DNA of 64,000 nt from CBDFHC01 sp965247585. GTDB lineage: Bacteria > Chloroflexota > Dehalococcoidia > Lucifugimonadales > GCA-2712585. Shown one piece after another: positions 25,394 to 33,841 of the stretch. A model generated the notes under the pieces. The model ran no database searches, was not told the origin of the DNA, and saw only the letters and a program-made list of their open reading frames with translations. The DNA is taken from contig CBDFHC010000003.1 in the NCBI GenBank assembly GCA_965247585.1, positions 310,001 through 374,000 of the forward strand, written 5' to 3'. Positions within the stretch are counted from its first letter, which is position 1; each line of letters starts with the position of its first letter. A program made the position numbers and the translations under genes.

Positions 25394-26815
25394 ATGCAGG
25401 GCAGTGACAATCAGGATGCGGCGATGACTTCCCCCTCGGGAGGAACCTACGAGCCGGAGAGCATGGGGCCGAACGGCTTCATGAAGGTGATCAATTGGTT
25501 CGAGAAGTGGCTGCTGGTGCTGGTGTTGGGTGGCTTCGTTGCCGGCATTGTCGTGGCCAGCATTTCGGATCCAGTTATTGACCAGGTGGATTCTACTATC
25601 AACCTTTTCATGGACTTGTATGGCTTCATTGCGCCCGTGGCCATCTTCCTTATCCTGACCCCTTCCCTGTCCAGAATGTTCGCTAACCGGAAGACCGGAA
25701 GGTTCGGGCTGCTGGTCATCAGGTGGTTCGCCCTCCGGAAGCTGCTGGCCAGTTTGTGGGCCATCATATTCATCCTGGCGGTATTCCGTATTCCCTTCCT
25801 GCCGCAGGGATCGGTCTCGCTGGTGGATGGACTGTGGCAAACAGTGGGCACGTTGGGCGACATGATGCTGACGAGCAGTTACTTCTGGGCCATGTACGCG
25901 GCGGTGGCGGTATCGCTCATTTCCATAAGAGTGGAGTGGCTGACGCGCTTTTTGGAGAAGATCATGGACACGGTGGAGGTAGCGGGGAGCTACCTGCTGC
26001 CGCTGATGCCCGTGTTCATGTTTGGGATAGGGGCCTATATCTACGGACTCCCGGACAACGTACAGGAACAGGTGGGGCTGAACGCCCAGGGTAAGAGCGT
26101 GCTGCTGGACCTGAACATCTGGGGATGGCACATTAGCCCCAGTAACCCGGCGGGGATGATAACAATATACATAATCGGTGCGCTGCTCACGGCCATTGCC
26201 TGTTTGATATGGCAGATGGCGTTTCTGGTGCTGACCAGGGCTTATGAACCGCGGTTCTCCATAACCGGTTACTTCAAGAACTACTGGGTGAAGGTCTACC
26301 CGTTGCTGTGGGCCACCAGCTCCGAAGCGCTGGCAACGCCCCTACAGTTGTACCTGACTAAGAAACACGCGCCATGGATTCCCAACTCCATACGCCGGTT
26401 CGCCATAGGGGTAGGGAGCTACATGGACATCAACGGGACCATCATCAACGTGTTCATCCTAGGGGCCATAGTGCTGCTTATCCTGGGGCTGGACGTTTCC
26501 GTGGTAGAGCTGCTGATCCTTGTGCCGGTGGTGTTCTTGATCAGCTACGGCGTGCCCGGAATTCCCGGGGAGCTGGTGCTTTTCGCGGGGCCCATTGCCA
26601 CTATGCTGAACGTGCCGGAAGCTATGCTGCCGGTCTTCCTGGCGGTTTACCTCGGGATTCAGCTTGGCCTGCCGGACTCTTTTCGGACCGGGGCCAACAG
26701 CACTGATGATTACGTTCAGGCCATACTGGTGAACGCGGTGTACGAGAAGAAATTCGCGGGGATAGAGGGTGAGCCAGGCATGGCGGAAGCGAAGACGGAA
26801 GAGCGAGTGGGTTAG
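25394..26815 (+). CDS. DAACS-type (DctA/GltP-like) secondary transporter
   Basis: 473 aa with about nine or ten hydrophobic segments. It resembles dicarboxylate/amino acid:cation symporters only in the C-terminal transport core: LLWATSSEALATPLQLYL (TSSSA-like hairpin), IGVGSYMDINGTIINVF (the MDGTA-like motif of TM7), YGVPGIPGELVL and NSTDDYVQAILVN (the NxxD-like motif). The N-terminal half is strongly divergent, so substrate is unknown. AGGAGGT at 25345-25351 points to an in-frame CTG at 25358 as an alternative start, adding 12 residues; ATG 25394 has no good site. Followed after 27 bp by a winged-helix gene. Confidence 0.75.
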   Translation: MQGSDNQDAAMTSPSGGTYEPESMGPNGFMKVINWFEKWLLVLVLGGFVAGIVVASISDPVIDQVDSTINLFMDLYGFIAPVAIFLILTPSLSRMFANRKTGRFGLLVIRWFALRKLLASLWAIIFILAVFRIPFLPQGSVSLVDGLWQTVGTLGDMMLTSSYFWAMYAAVAVSLISIRVEWLTRFLEKIMDTVEVAGSYLLPLMPVFMFGIGAYIYGLPDNVQEQVGLNAQGKSVLLDLNIWGWHISPSNPAGMITIYIIGALLTAIACLIWQMAFLVLTRAYEPRFSITGYFKNYWVKVYPLLWATSSEALATPLQLYLTKKHAPWIPNSIRRFAIGVGSYMDINGTIINVFILGAIVLLILGLDVSVVELLILVPVVFLISYGVPGIPGELVLFAGPIATMLNVPEAMLPVFLAVYLGIQLGLPDSFRTGANSTDDYVQAILVNAVYEKKFAGIEGEPGMAEAKTEERVG

Positions 26816-26842
26816 AATAACGCCCGGACAGGGAAGGAAGGC

Positions 26843-27553
26843 ATGACTACGGTGTTGGACCAACGAGAGGGTCAAATGGACGATGGCGTACCGGCCCTGG
26901 AGGGCGTTACCATCAAGGAGATGTACAGGAATGTCGACGCGGTGGCGGATCTGCACGGAGTGCTTTCGTCTCCACGGGGGCGGTATTTGCACCGGCGGCT
27001 GCTGCACGCGCTACGGGGCGGCCTGACCCTTGACGAGATCGAAGCGCTGCGAAAGGAGCAGGGCGTCGAAGAGTCTGACCGCCACGTCAACAAGCTGGCC
27101 AAGTGGGGACTCATCGAGCCGATGGAGTCCAGCGGTGAAGTGACGGGCTACGTGCGGACCGGCCTGGGCGAAGAGGCGCTCAATATCATCCGGGAGCTGG
27201 AACGGAAGGTAGGTGAGGAGCGTGCGACGATTGTCAACCAGGCGGCGCTGGGGGCTAACGCGCTGAGGTTGTTCCTCACCATATACGGGAACGACAAGGA
27301 CCCTAACTTCTCTTCGTGGGAGGTGGTGTACACACCGCTGGAGATTGGGCAGCTTCTGAGGGTGTTCAGCCGGAGCGTGGAGGGGATCTCATCACTGGAC
27401 AAGCTGGACGACGCCGGGCTGGTGTCTTACCTGGACGACGGGAACATCCACGTCAACCCGCGGCGCTCCACGGCGTTCTTCGCCTATCTGAGGAGTCTGT
27501 ACAATCTGGTGTCGGCGGATGGGGCGCGGGACGCTGGGCCTCTGCAGACCTAA
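26843..27553 (+). CDS. Putative winged-helix transcriptional regulator
   Basis: 236 aa, ATG with GGGAAGGAAGG upstream. A first winged-helix module at about residues 40-110 reads SPRGRYLHRRLLHALRGGLTLDEIEALRKEQGVEESDRHVNKLAKWGLIEPM. A helix ERKVGEERATIVNQ acts as connector. A second module at about 165-215 (YTPLEIGQLLRVFSRSVEGISSLDKLDDAGLVSYL) is also HTH-like. Its closeness to the transporter suggests local control, but this is inference. The family was not recognised beyond the HTH pattern. Confidence 0.6.
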   Translation: MTTVLDQREGQMDDGVPALEGVTIKEMYRNVDAVADLHGVLSSPRGRYLHRRLLHALRGGLTLDEIEALRKEQGVEESDRHVNKLAKWGLIEPMESSGEVTGYVRTGLGEEALNIIRELERKVGEERATIVNQAALGANALRLFLTIYGNDKDPNFSSWEVVYTPLEIGQLLRVFSRSVEGISSLDKLDDAGLVSYLDDGNIHVNPRRSTAFFAYLRSLYNLVSADGARDAGPLQT

Positions 27554-27558
27554 CCGTT

Positions 27559-27849
27559 CTACCCTTCGGGCTGCCCAGGCGGGAGGTAGTCCTTCCACCA
27601 TTGGTCGGCGCCGCGTTTGCCCTGGGGCAGGGGATACAGGCCGGCTATGGCCGAGCGCATGATTATCTGGTGCGTGTCCTTATGGCGGAAAAGGACCGAC
27701 TCGCTATCAAAGCTGACAACTTCTCCCTTTAGCTGAAAGCCATTGACCAGGTAGATGCTGAGGGGGCGGGCGGTGGCGCAGGCGTCCTTCAGCAGGCTAT
27801 CCACCAGGGTCGGCGTTTCGTTCTCCGGGGCGTCTGGCATCTCAGTCAC
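27559..27849 (-). CDS. hfq: Hfq-like RNA chaperone (Sm fold)
   Basis: 96 aa. An N-terminal helix TLVDSLLKDACATARPL is followed by Sm1 (SIYLVNGFQLKGEVVSFDSESVLF, residues 31-54) and Sm2 (HQIIMRSAIAGLYPL, residues 60-74). SIYLVNGxxLxG is diagnostic of Hfq. The Sm2 motif, normally YKHAIST, is IMRSAIAG, so the proximal RNA-binding Lys/His pair is changed to Arg/Ser. The C-terminal tail has a Trp-Trp pair. Hexameric sRNA-mRNA chaperone activity is expected from the family but not certain with these changes. Hfq is unusual in Chloroflexota as far as I know. Confidence 0.8.
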   Translation of the reverse strand: MTEMPDAPENETPTLVDSLLKDACATARPLSIYLVNGFQLKGEVVSFDSESVLFRHKDTHQIIMRSAIAGLYPLPQGKRGADQWWKDYLPPGQPEG

Positions 27850-27902
27850 CTAACAGCGCCATTCTATCAGGCCGTTGGCCGAAGGGGTTTTTCAGCATCC
27901 TG

Positions 27903-29028
27903 CTATAGGACCCAAAGCACTGCACCAAGTATAAAATAGCAGGTGAGGAGCTGCGCGCCCTCCAACCAGTTGCTGGCGCCGTCCAGCAGTATGGGGACCA
28001 TGAGCAGCAGTCCCGCCCCCAGGGCTATCAGCTCCACGGGGGGCGAAGATGAGCCCCAGCGGTCGTCCCATGACCAGGCTCGCCAGGACTATGACGGGTA
28101 GCACCAGGCACCCCACCTGGGCGGCGGAGCCCACGGAGATGGTTAGGCTCAGGTCCATCTTGTTCTTCAGCGCCACCGTAATAGCGACGATGTGGTCGAC
28201 GACGTTGCCGAATATGGGGATCAGGATCAGGCCGATGAACACCTGCGAGACGTTTGTGGCCTCGACGAACGGAACGACGCTGCCCACCAGCAGTTCGGAG
28301 ATGAAGACCATCCCGCCGGTGCTCAGCGCCAGGATGAGTAGACCCTGCCTGACGGACCAGTGGGGTCCGCCCGCGGCGGCCTCCTGGGGCTGACGCTTGA
28401 GGGCAAAGGCAACGGTAAAGGCGTAGATGAGGAGGAGCATGACGCAGAGGGCAGGCGTGAGGAGGCCAGCGGTGGCCTGGAATTCTTCCGGCGCCGAGGC
28501 GGCGAGGACGCTGGGGAGGCCTATAGCCAGCAACGCGATGGCGATGAGCGTGAAGTTGGTCTGCACCAGCGCGCGGCTGAACCTCAGCTCGCGGTACTTC
28601 AGTCCTGCCAAGAGAAGCGAGGTTCCCAGGACTAGAAGGAGTTGCCCCAAAATCGAGCCGATGATGGTCATTCGGACGAGGACAAGGAGGCCGTGCTGCA
28701 ACGCCGCGATGGAGATGATGAGCTCGGCCGCGTTGCCGAAGGTGGCGTTGAGCAGTCCCCCGGAAACCGGGCCCAGCCGGGCGCCAACAGCTTCCGTGGC
28801 CTGGCCCAACCGGTAGCTCAACGGCACGCACGCCAGCGCGGAGCAGACGAAAACGAAGACAGCGCCAAGGTGATAGAGCTCCCCAATGAAGGCCAAGGGG
28901 ACGAAGAGGAGCATCAGGTTCATGATGCCGCCAACCAGGGAACGGGGTAACCGGAGCCAGAAGAAACCGCTCCGCCGCGCCGCACGTGCCGGGGTCTGGT
29001 CTGCCTTGCGGGTCAAGCCTGCACTCAC
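27903..29028 (-). pseudogene. Ca2+/H+ antiporter (CaCA/ChaA type) with one apparent frameshift
   Basis: A membrane cation exchanger of about 375 codons. GTG start 29028 overlaps the stop of the upstream exporter (GTGA). The N-terminal half has NATFGNAAELIISIAAL and the C-terminal half IPIFGNVVDHIVAITVALKNKMDL: the two alpha repeats of the CaCA family with their key Asn/Glu/Asp. A run of six G at 28038-28043 (C on the coding strand) shifts the frame after PLGLIFAP. Reading through as five restores VELIALGAGLLLMVP ... NWLEGAQLLTCYFILG and a stop at 27903-27905. Either a sequencing error in a homopolymer or a fresh inactivation. Confidence 0.85.
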
Positions 29029-29957
29029 CCTGTAACCTCCACTGTTCCTGAGTTGTAGCCGTGTTTCTTGGGGCAACGTTTCTTTCGGCCGGACAGGTCC
29101 CAGACAAGGCGCGCCATGACTATGACCAGAACCGTCACCAGGAAAGCGCCGAACAGGTTCCGCAGCGCCAGGTTGGAAAGCGAGCTGGAGATGAACGCCC
29201 CGGCAACGGCGGCCACGCACGCCGGCGCCGCGATGTATAGGACGATGCGGTATCGGATGTTCTTCACCGTGGCGTGGGTGGTTACGCCGGCGATGGACCC
29301 CGCCAGCGCCACGCTGATGGCGATGCCCTGGGCGGCGTGGTGGTCCAACAGGAAGAACCCAACCAGGCTGGGAACCGCCAGGCTGGCCGCGCTGATTCCC
29401 AGCAGCCCGCCCACGAAGCCCGTGGTCGCGCCCAGGGCGCCCAATGAGACGAGGTGGGTTTGCAGTTCCGGCCCTGGCATGGCGGGCCAGAACTCTTTCA
29501 GCGCGAAGTAAGGCAGCACCACCAGGAACACGACTGCCATGAGCCGCATGGAGAGTTTCGTGGAGGCCAGGGCGCCCATGACGGAGCCGACCGTGCTTCC
29601 TGCGGCGATGGGCCACGCCAGCGACAGGTCCAGGTGCCCCAGCGAAGCATAAGCCCCGGCGCCAACGCCGGAGGTGACGAGGACAGCCGCCAGGGTGGTC
29701 CCGGAGACCTCGGAAGGCCGCATGGATCCCGAGATCATAAGCAGCGGGGCGATGGCCAGGCCCCCGCCGATGCCCAGGAGTCCGCTGAGAAGGCCGCCCA
29801 CGGCGCCGATCAGCCAAAAGACGGGGGACTTGGGGGAAGCAGTGGGGGGAAGTCGGTCCGGCGCTGAAGCGGGTCCTTCGCCGGACGCAGGCGTGCCAGG
29901 GCTGGGTCCAGGTCCGCGTTCTTTCACGGAAACCGTCCTTACGAAGGGGCGCTGCAA
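29025..29957 (-). CDS. TauE/SafE family sulfite/anion exporter
   Basis: 310 aa, with about eight membrane segments after a disordered Pro/Ser-rich N-terminus of about 45 residues. The two TauE half-repeats are clear: GGLLSGLLGIGGGLAIAPLL and GFVGGLLGISAASLAVPSL. The family exports sulfite, sulfoacetate or related anions, or imports C1/C2 acids; substrate not known here. It is the first gene of a two-gene minus-strand operon with the Ca2+/H+ antiporter (GTGA overlap). A sulfite oxidase lies 14 kb away and a sulfate-type ABC system 6 kb away. Confidence 0.88.
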   Translation of the reverse strand: MQRPFVRTVSVKERGPGPSPGTPASGEGPASAPDRLPPTASPKSPVFWLIGAVGGLLSGLLGIGGGLAIAPLLMISGSMRPSEVSGTTLAAVLVTSGVGAGAYASLGHLDLSLAWPIAAGSTVGSVMGALASTKLSMRLMAVVFLVVLPYFALKEFWPAMPGPELQTHLVSLGALGATTGFVGGLLGISAASLAVPSLVGFFLLDHHAAQGIAISVALAGSIAGVTTHATVKNIRYRIVLYIAAPACVAAVAGAFISSSLSNLALRNLFGAFLVTVLVIVMARLVWDLSGRKKRCPKKHGYNSGTVEVTG

Positions 29958-30177
29958 TAAGCGGCCCCCACACTTGCGGGGTGGTGACTTACCTGTTCGG
30001 TGAGCCCGTTCCCGCGTTATACGGATACCCAGAGGTATCCTTTAAGACGAGGACAATCCTACCACACCAAATTTCAATGTTGTCAAGATAGTTTCGAACG
30101 AATTTAAGAATTGGTGGAAGAAAAGAAATTCCGGGAGACCGCCTCGAAAATAAAACCGGACCTGCGCCTCCAACCCG

Positions 30178-30430
30178 CTCATCCTGAGGCCCTGGAAGGA
30201 GAGCGGGAGCCACCAACCTGTGATTCGCAGTCGTCTGCAGGAACCACACCCGTCGTCATGGCTAATTACCCGGAATAGAGACCCTTCTTTCCTTGACTGA
30301 CCCCCAACAAGGGGGAGTCAAGAGGGGGAAAGCCCCCTCTTGCGGGAGTCTGAGGGTGTCCCTCAGAAATAAACCCTAAACCTTCCGGGGCGGGAAGGTG
30401 GGAAGCACCAACCTGTGATTTGCGGTCCTT
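30178..30430 (+). repeat. Family A repeat, second long composite copy
   Basis: Near-identical to 19955-20200 over about 245 bp, including the leader with GAAGGAGAGCGGGAGCCACC and the core hairpins at 30315-30367. Two such copies ten kilobases apart with few differences imply recent spread. Confidence 0.8.
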
Positions 30431-30499
30431 TGCACCGGCATCAACCAGTAAGCCACACCGGCCTGGCTAATCGGCCCCAAAACAGCCCCTCAGCCCCCA

Positions 30500-30802
30500 A
30501 TTCCCGCTCATCCTGAGGCCTTCGACGGACGAGCCAATACCACATTCCTCCCCCCACCATGTCATTCTGAGTCCGCCCGTGAGGATCGAAGAATCTGGGT
30601 GCGGGGGGAGAGCAAGCCCAACCGCGGCACCCGCTTCGGATTCCAATCCTGGTTTTTCATCCTCCCTGGTGCTGGACGCCAACATGATCTATTCCAAGTC
30701 CGTGCGTGAGGATCAAGGAATCTGGTAGGGAGAGGAGAGCACATCCAACCCCTGTGCCCACTACCGTTGTGCTACGTCAATTTGTTCACAAACCCTCTGG
30801 CA
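30500..30802 (+). repeat. Family C repeat cluster (two tandem partial units)
   Basis: A short unit GTCATTCTGAGTCCGCCCGT-GAGGATCGAAGAATCTGG lies at 30561-30597. A longer one at 30655-30802 starts TTCATCCTCCCTGGTGCTGG and runs through GAATCTGGTAGGGAGAGG, CCAACCCCTG and GTCAATTTGTTCACAA. The long unit recurs at 36535-36688 and 61972-62082. No gene is supported from 29958 to 30969. Confidence 0.75.
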
Positions 30803-30860
30803 GGGTCGTTCACTGGTGACATTTCTCTTCCCGTGAGCATGGAATTGTAAGACAAGAGTT

Positions 30861-30893
30861 TTGACAAAAAGCGCATACTTCAAAGATATGCGC
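30861..30893. promoter_or_regulatory. Palindromic operator candidate upstream of RHH regulator
   Basis: The inverted repeat GCGCATA (30871-30877) / TATGCGC (30887-30893) with a 9-bp spacer sits just after TTGACA at 30861. The region 30840-30960 is strikingly AT-rich for this genome. It may be the binding site of the ribbon-helix-helix protein encoded downstream. Confidence 0.5.
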
Positions 30894-30905
30894 ATAGAAG
30901 AGCTA

Positions 30906-30934
30906 TAGACATACTAGAACTATTGTTATATACT
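30906..30934 (+). promoter_or_regulatory. Sigma-70 type promoter of the RHH gene
   Basis: TAGACA (30906-30911), 17 bp, TATACT (30929-30934): each hexamer matches consensus in five of six positions at ideal spacing. Start of transcription near 30941; the ribosome site AGGTGA is at 30961-30966 and the ATG at 30970. Confidence 0.7.
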
Positions 30935-30969
30935 ATCAAAACTAACATGCAATGATAACGAGGTGATGT

Positions 30970-31521
30970 ATGCCCAGGGTGAGCATAAGTCTGCCGGAGG
31001 ACCTGATGAAAAGGCTAGAGCCGGTCAAGGAGAAGCTGAACATTTCGCAGGTGTGCCGGGAGGCGTTGGAGCGGAGGGTGGCGATGTTCGAGCGGAGCGC
31101 GTCTAAGGAGGGGCAGGAGACAGGTCGGCAGGAGGTGGTGATGCGGCTGAGGGACGAAAGGGCATCGCTGGAGACCAGGTGGGAGGACCTGGGCCGCCGC
31201 AACGCCGCGGTGTGGCTTGGCACCGCGTCTTACGAGGAGCTGAAAGACGCCGTGGAGGCCAACGGTGCAAAAAACGGCCACAAGTCCAGCCTGCCCAAGT
31301 CCGCCTTCAAGATGCTGAAACGGGATATGAAAGAAGACCGGGGAGATGCGGACGGGGGTGAAGCGCAGGTTTATAAGACTGCTTGGCTGGACTGCGTGAA
31401 GGATGTTTGGTTAGAGGTGAACCAGGAGCCGGCGGCAGAGGTTGCCGCGGCGCCTGCCGATAACGGCGATTCGTCGTTAGGCTCAATCGTTGCCGCCGGC
31501 GGCCCGGGGCGTCCGTCTTAA
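30970..31521 (+). CDS. Ribbon-helix-helix (CopG-like) DNA-binding protein
   Basis: 183 aa. The first 45 residues, MPRVSISLPEDLMKRLEPVK, then LNISQVCREALERRV, form a classic ribbon-helix-helix. A long charged helical middle (EVVMRLRDERASLETRWEDLGRRN) and a segment AAVWLGTASYEELKDAVEA follow, then a low-complexity Ala/Glu/Gly tail. It is longer than most CopG repressors, so the C-terminal part may sense a signal or oligomerise. A strong promoter and a palindrome lie just upstream, consistent with autorepression. No toxin gene follows, so it is probably not a simple antitoxin. Confidence 0.75.
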   Translation: MPRVSISLPEDLMKRLEPVKEKLNISQVCREALERRVAMFERSASKEGQETGRQEVVMRLRDERASLETRWEDLGRRNAAVWLGTASYEELKDAVEANGAKNGHKSSLPKSAFKMLKRDMKEDRGDADGGEAQVYKTAWLDCVKDVWLEVNQEPAAEVAAAPADNGDSSLGSIVAAGGPGRPS

Positions 31522-31654
31522 TCCCCCTTGGGACGGACGCCCTGGAGGTCCATCCTTGGGAGCGGGTGATCGAACTAAGAGTGCGCCACCCAGAAGGTAA
31601 GTTGCTTGGCTCTCATCCCCCGGACTCCGGGATGCCAGCGCGCAGGGGCGATAG

Positions 31655-32434
31655 CTAACGGGGCCTGTCCTGGACGGCCAGGCAGTTCTTAAGCTTGCCC
31701 AGGGCGGCCCGCTGCAGTCTCGAAACATGCATCTGGGACATCCCCAGTATCTCGCCTATGCGGGTCTGGGAGAGTCCGCCGTAGAACTTGAGGCTGACAA
31801 TCGCCTTTTCCCGGTCCGTGAGGGAGTCCATGGCTTGGGTAACGTCCAGCCGTTCAGTGACCGCGTTGAAGTTGGGGTCCTCGGTGCCGATGAGGTCCAG
31901 CAGGCTGAGCCCGTTCTGGCCATCCGGACTGCCGTACTGCGCTTCCAGGGAGAGGGACTTGCCGTAGCTGTCCACCTGAAACGTGTCGTACACCTCGTCT
32001 TCCGTGAAGCCGGTGGCGCGGCCGATCTCCGGGATTGTGGGGCTTTTGCCCAGCTCCTGTGTAAGGACTTCAACCGCCTTTCGAACCGCGAGCTTCTGGC
32101 TTTGGATCTTTCGAGGGATCTTGACCGCCCAGCCGTGGTCTCGAAAGTAGTTCTTTATCTCGCCCAAGATGGAAGGTATGGCGAAGGCGGGGAAGATCGT
32201 TCCCTTATCCGGGTCGTACCGTCTGATCGCCTTAATTAGGCCGATGGTGCCCACCTGGACGAGGTCTTCCATGGGCTCGCCGGAATGGTAGAACCTGGCA
32301 CAGAGGCGCCGGACCAGGGGGAGGTACTGCGAGACGACCTGTTCCGTATCCAGGGGTTGAACAAGGGGCGGCGGCCCGGTTTCCCGTGGGGAACTGGTGG
32401 GTGGGCGGGGACCAGCGGTTTCGATCAGGCGCAT
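31655..32434 (-). CDS. SigB/SigF-type alternative RNA polymerase sigma factor
   Basis: 259 aa, group 3 sigma-70. Region 2: YLPLVRRLCARFYHSGEPMEDLVQVGTIGLIKAIRRYD, then FPAFAIPSILGEIKNYFRDHGWAVKIPRKIQ. Region 3: LTQELGKSPTIPEIGRATGFTEDEV. Region 4: TDREKAIVSLKFYGGLSQTRIGEILGMSQMHVSRLQRAAL. This order and the WAVKIPR sequence match general stress or sporulation-type sigma factors. Such factors are normally held by an RsbW-like anti-sigma; none is adjacent, but a candidate lies at 19.4-19.9 kb. An N-terminal Pro-rich 20 residues precede region 2. Confidence 0.93.
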   Translation of the reverse strand: MRLIETAGPRPPTSSPRETGPPPLVQPLDTEQVVSQYLPLVRRLCARFYHSGEPMEDLVQVGTIGLIKAIRRYDPDKGTIFPAFAIPSILGEIKNYFRDHGWAVKIPRKIQSQKLAVRKAVEVLTQELGKSPTIPEIGRATGFTEDEVYDTFQVDSYGKSLSLEAQYGSPDGQNGLSLLDLIGTEDPNFNAVTERLDVTQAMDSLTDREKAIVSLKFYGGLSQTRIGEILGMSQMHVSRLQRAALGKLKNCLAVQDRPR

Positions 32435-32516
32435 CTATTCAATCCTTATTTCGGAATCAAGGCGGTAGACCTTTCTGCAATCCGTTGGCGCGGCGCATCG
32501 GAAAGGACGGGAGCAG

Positions 32517-32687
32517 CTAGCCTTTGACGGTGTGCCACAGCTCGGCGCTGAGGAACTCGAAGATGGGAGTGGTCTCTTCCAACTCCTCCAGGTAGCCGCA
32601 CTGAATGCACTGCTTGTATTCGCTGTAGATGTCCTTACCCAGAAGGATGTCACCGCGGCATTTGGGGCAGGCTTTGAAATAGAGCAT
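32517..32687 (-). CDS. 56-aa zinc-ribbon protein
   Basis: A short gene with an excellent ribosome site (AAGGAGGTG six bases before ATG 32687). The protein starts MLYFKACPKCRGDILLGKD and continues EYKQCIQCGYLEELE, giving two CxxC knuckles about 20 residues apart, a one-zinc ribbon. The acidic C-terminus ends in ELWHTVKG. It sits 82 bp upstream of the sigma factor on the same strand and is probably cotranscribed; a role in RNA polymerase or sigma control is possible but unproven. Confidence 0.8.
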   Translation of the reverse strand: MLYFKACPKCRGDILLGKDIYSEYKQCIQCGYLEELEETTPIFEFLSAELWHTVKG

Positions 32688-32864
32688 TCGGGACACCTCC
32701 TTCGGGCTTGGGGGGCGTGATACGAGTCCAACCGTACTAAACGGAAGTCACCGGGGTAGTGCCCTGGGTAACTGGAGGGTTGCAGTTGTGTTGCAGTTTG
32801 GTAGCGGGTGGAGGTGGTTTCCGGGGGTTTCCCCTAGGCCCCTTTCCAGAGAGGGCGCGCCCTC

Positions 32865-33060
32865 TCTGGATTGCCTCGAAAATAGACAATTCGTCCCTGG
32901 CGGGACACCAAGCGAGGGGGAGTCCAGAGGGCGTTGCACCCTTCTGTCGGGAGTCTGAGGGTGTCCCTCAGAAAACTTGGATAAACCTTCCTGGATGGGT
33001 GGGTGGGCGCCACCAACCTATAATTTGCGGTCCCTTAGGAGCAGCCAACCATCGCCCTAG
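32865..33060 (+). repeat. Family A repeat, full-length copy near 32.9 kb
   Basis: Starts GGATTGCCTCGAAAATAGAC and ends TCGCCCTAG as in copy 1. Hairpin 2 is exact at 32953-32971; hairpin 1 is degraded. Homology to copy 1 continues to about 33105 (CCGAAATAGT...), so the element or an old duplication is longer here. The gap 32688-33151 holds no other supported gene. Confidence 0.75.
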
Positions 33061-33151
33061 CTGAGCAGCGCCGAAATAGTGTCACCCTGCTTACAGATGG
33101 GCTCTCCCTTGATAGGGCACAATTGGACCGCGGGCATGACCCGGCCGTTGG

Positions 33152-33841
33152 CTAGCGGTGGATGAGGAGGCTGTAGCCGATGCCCCGGTGCGACCGGATG
33201 AAGTGGGGTTTTCGCGGGTCGTCGCCTAGCTTGAGGCGCAGGCGGCGCACGCACATCTTGATGGCGGCGCTGTCCAGGAACTCGGAGCCCCAGACTTTTT
33301 CCGCCAACATGCGATGGGGCACCACGCGGCCTTCATTTCTCGCTAGGTAGGCCAGGAGCTTCCATTCCGAGGGTGTGAGGTTGACCTCCCGCCCGTGGAG
33401 GAGGAGCCGGTGTCCGGCTAGGTCTATGGTGACGTCACGGCCTGTTATAACGCCCTCGTCACCTCGGAGATGCGGCATGTGGGAGCGCCGGAGCACCGCC
33501 TTGGCGCGGGCCAAAAGTTCCGTATAAAAGAAGGGCTTGGCTATGAAATCGTCGGCGCCCATTTCCAGCCCGCCTACGCGGGAGGCCTGGTCGTCCTTGG
33601 TGGTGAGGAGGATGACCGGGACATCCGAAAAGCGGCGGATGTCCTGAAGAAGCTGAAGCCCGTTCAGGCCGGGCAGGTCCAGATCAAGCATGACAATGTC
33701 CGGAGATTCCATCTCAATAAGGCGGGTGGTCTGGGTGGCGCCGTTGGCGGCCAGGAACGTGGTGTCAGGCCAACGGATGCCGAAGCACATTTTGATGACG
33801 TCCAAGGTGTCATGTGTATCACTGTGTACCAGGACTTTCAT
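33152..33841 (-). CDS. OmpR/PhoB-family response regulator
   Basis: 229 aa. The receiver has Asp53 in IVMLDLDLPG, the switch Thr in VILLTTKDD and Lys in FIAKPFFYTEL. The winged-helix Trans_reg_C domain from about residue 130 contains LTPSEWKLLAYLARNEGRVVPHRMLAEKVWG and ends in the hairpin FIRSHRGIGYSLLI. The N-terminal acidic patch is weak (SDTHD instead of DDD/E), so phosphorylation strength may differ from PhoB. No histidine kinase gene is next to it; it is an orphan in this window. Confidence 0.93.
   Translation of the reverse strand: MKVLVHSDTHDTLDVIKMCFGIRWPDTTFLAANGATQTTRLIEMESPDIVMLDLDLPGLNGLQLLQDIRRFSDVPVILLTTKDDQASRVGGLEMGADDFIAKPFFYTELLARAKAVLRRSHMPHLRGDEGVITGRDVTIDLAGHRLLLHGREVNLTPSEWKLLAYLARNEGRVVPHRMLAEKVWGSEFLDSAAIKMCVRRLRLKLGDDPRKPHFIRSHRGIGYSLLIHR

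Noticed and set aside
27892..29973. Very long 693-codon minus-strand frame
   Set aside because: Its first half is a frame shadow of the TauE gene (29025-29957); only the second half is the antiporter, which starts at 29028.
33057..33150. Tiny Cys-containing frame after the OmpR-type regulator
   Set aside because: The same stretch is homologous to the repeat extension at 230-300, so it is repeat-derived rather than a gene.
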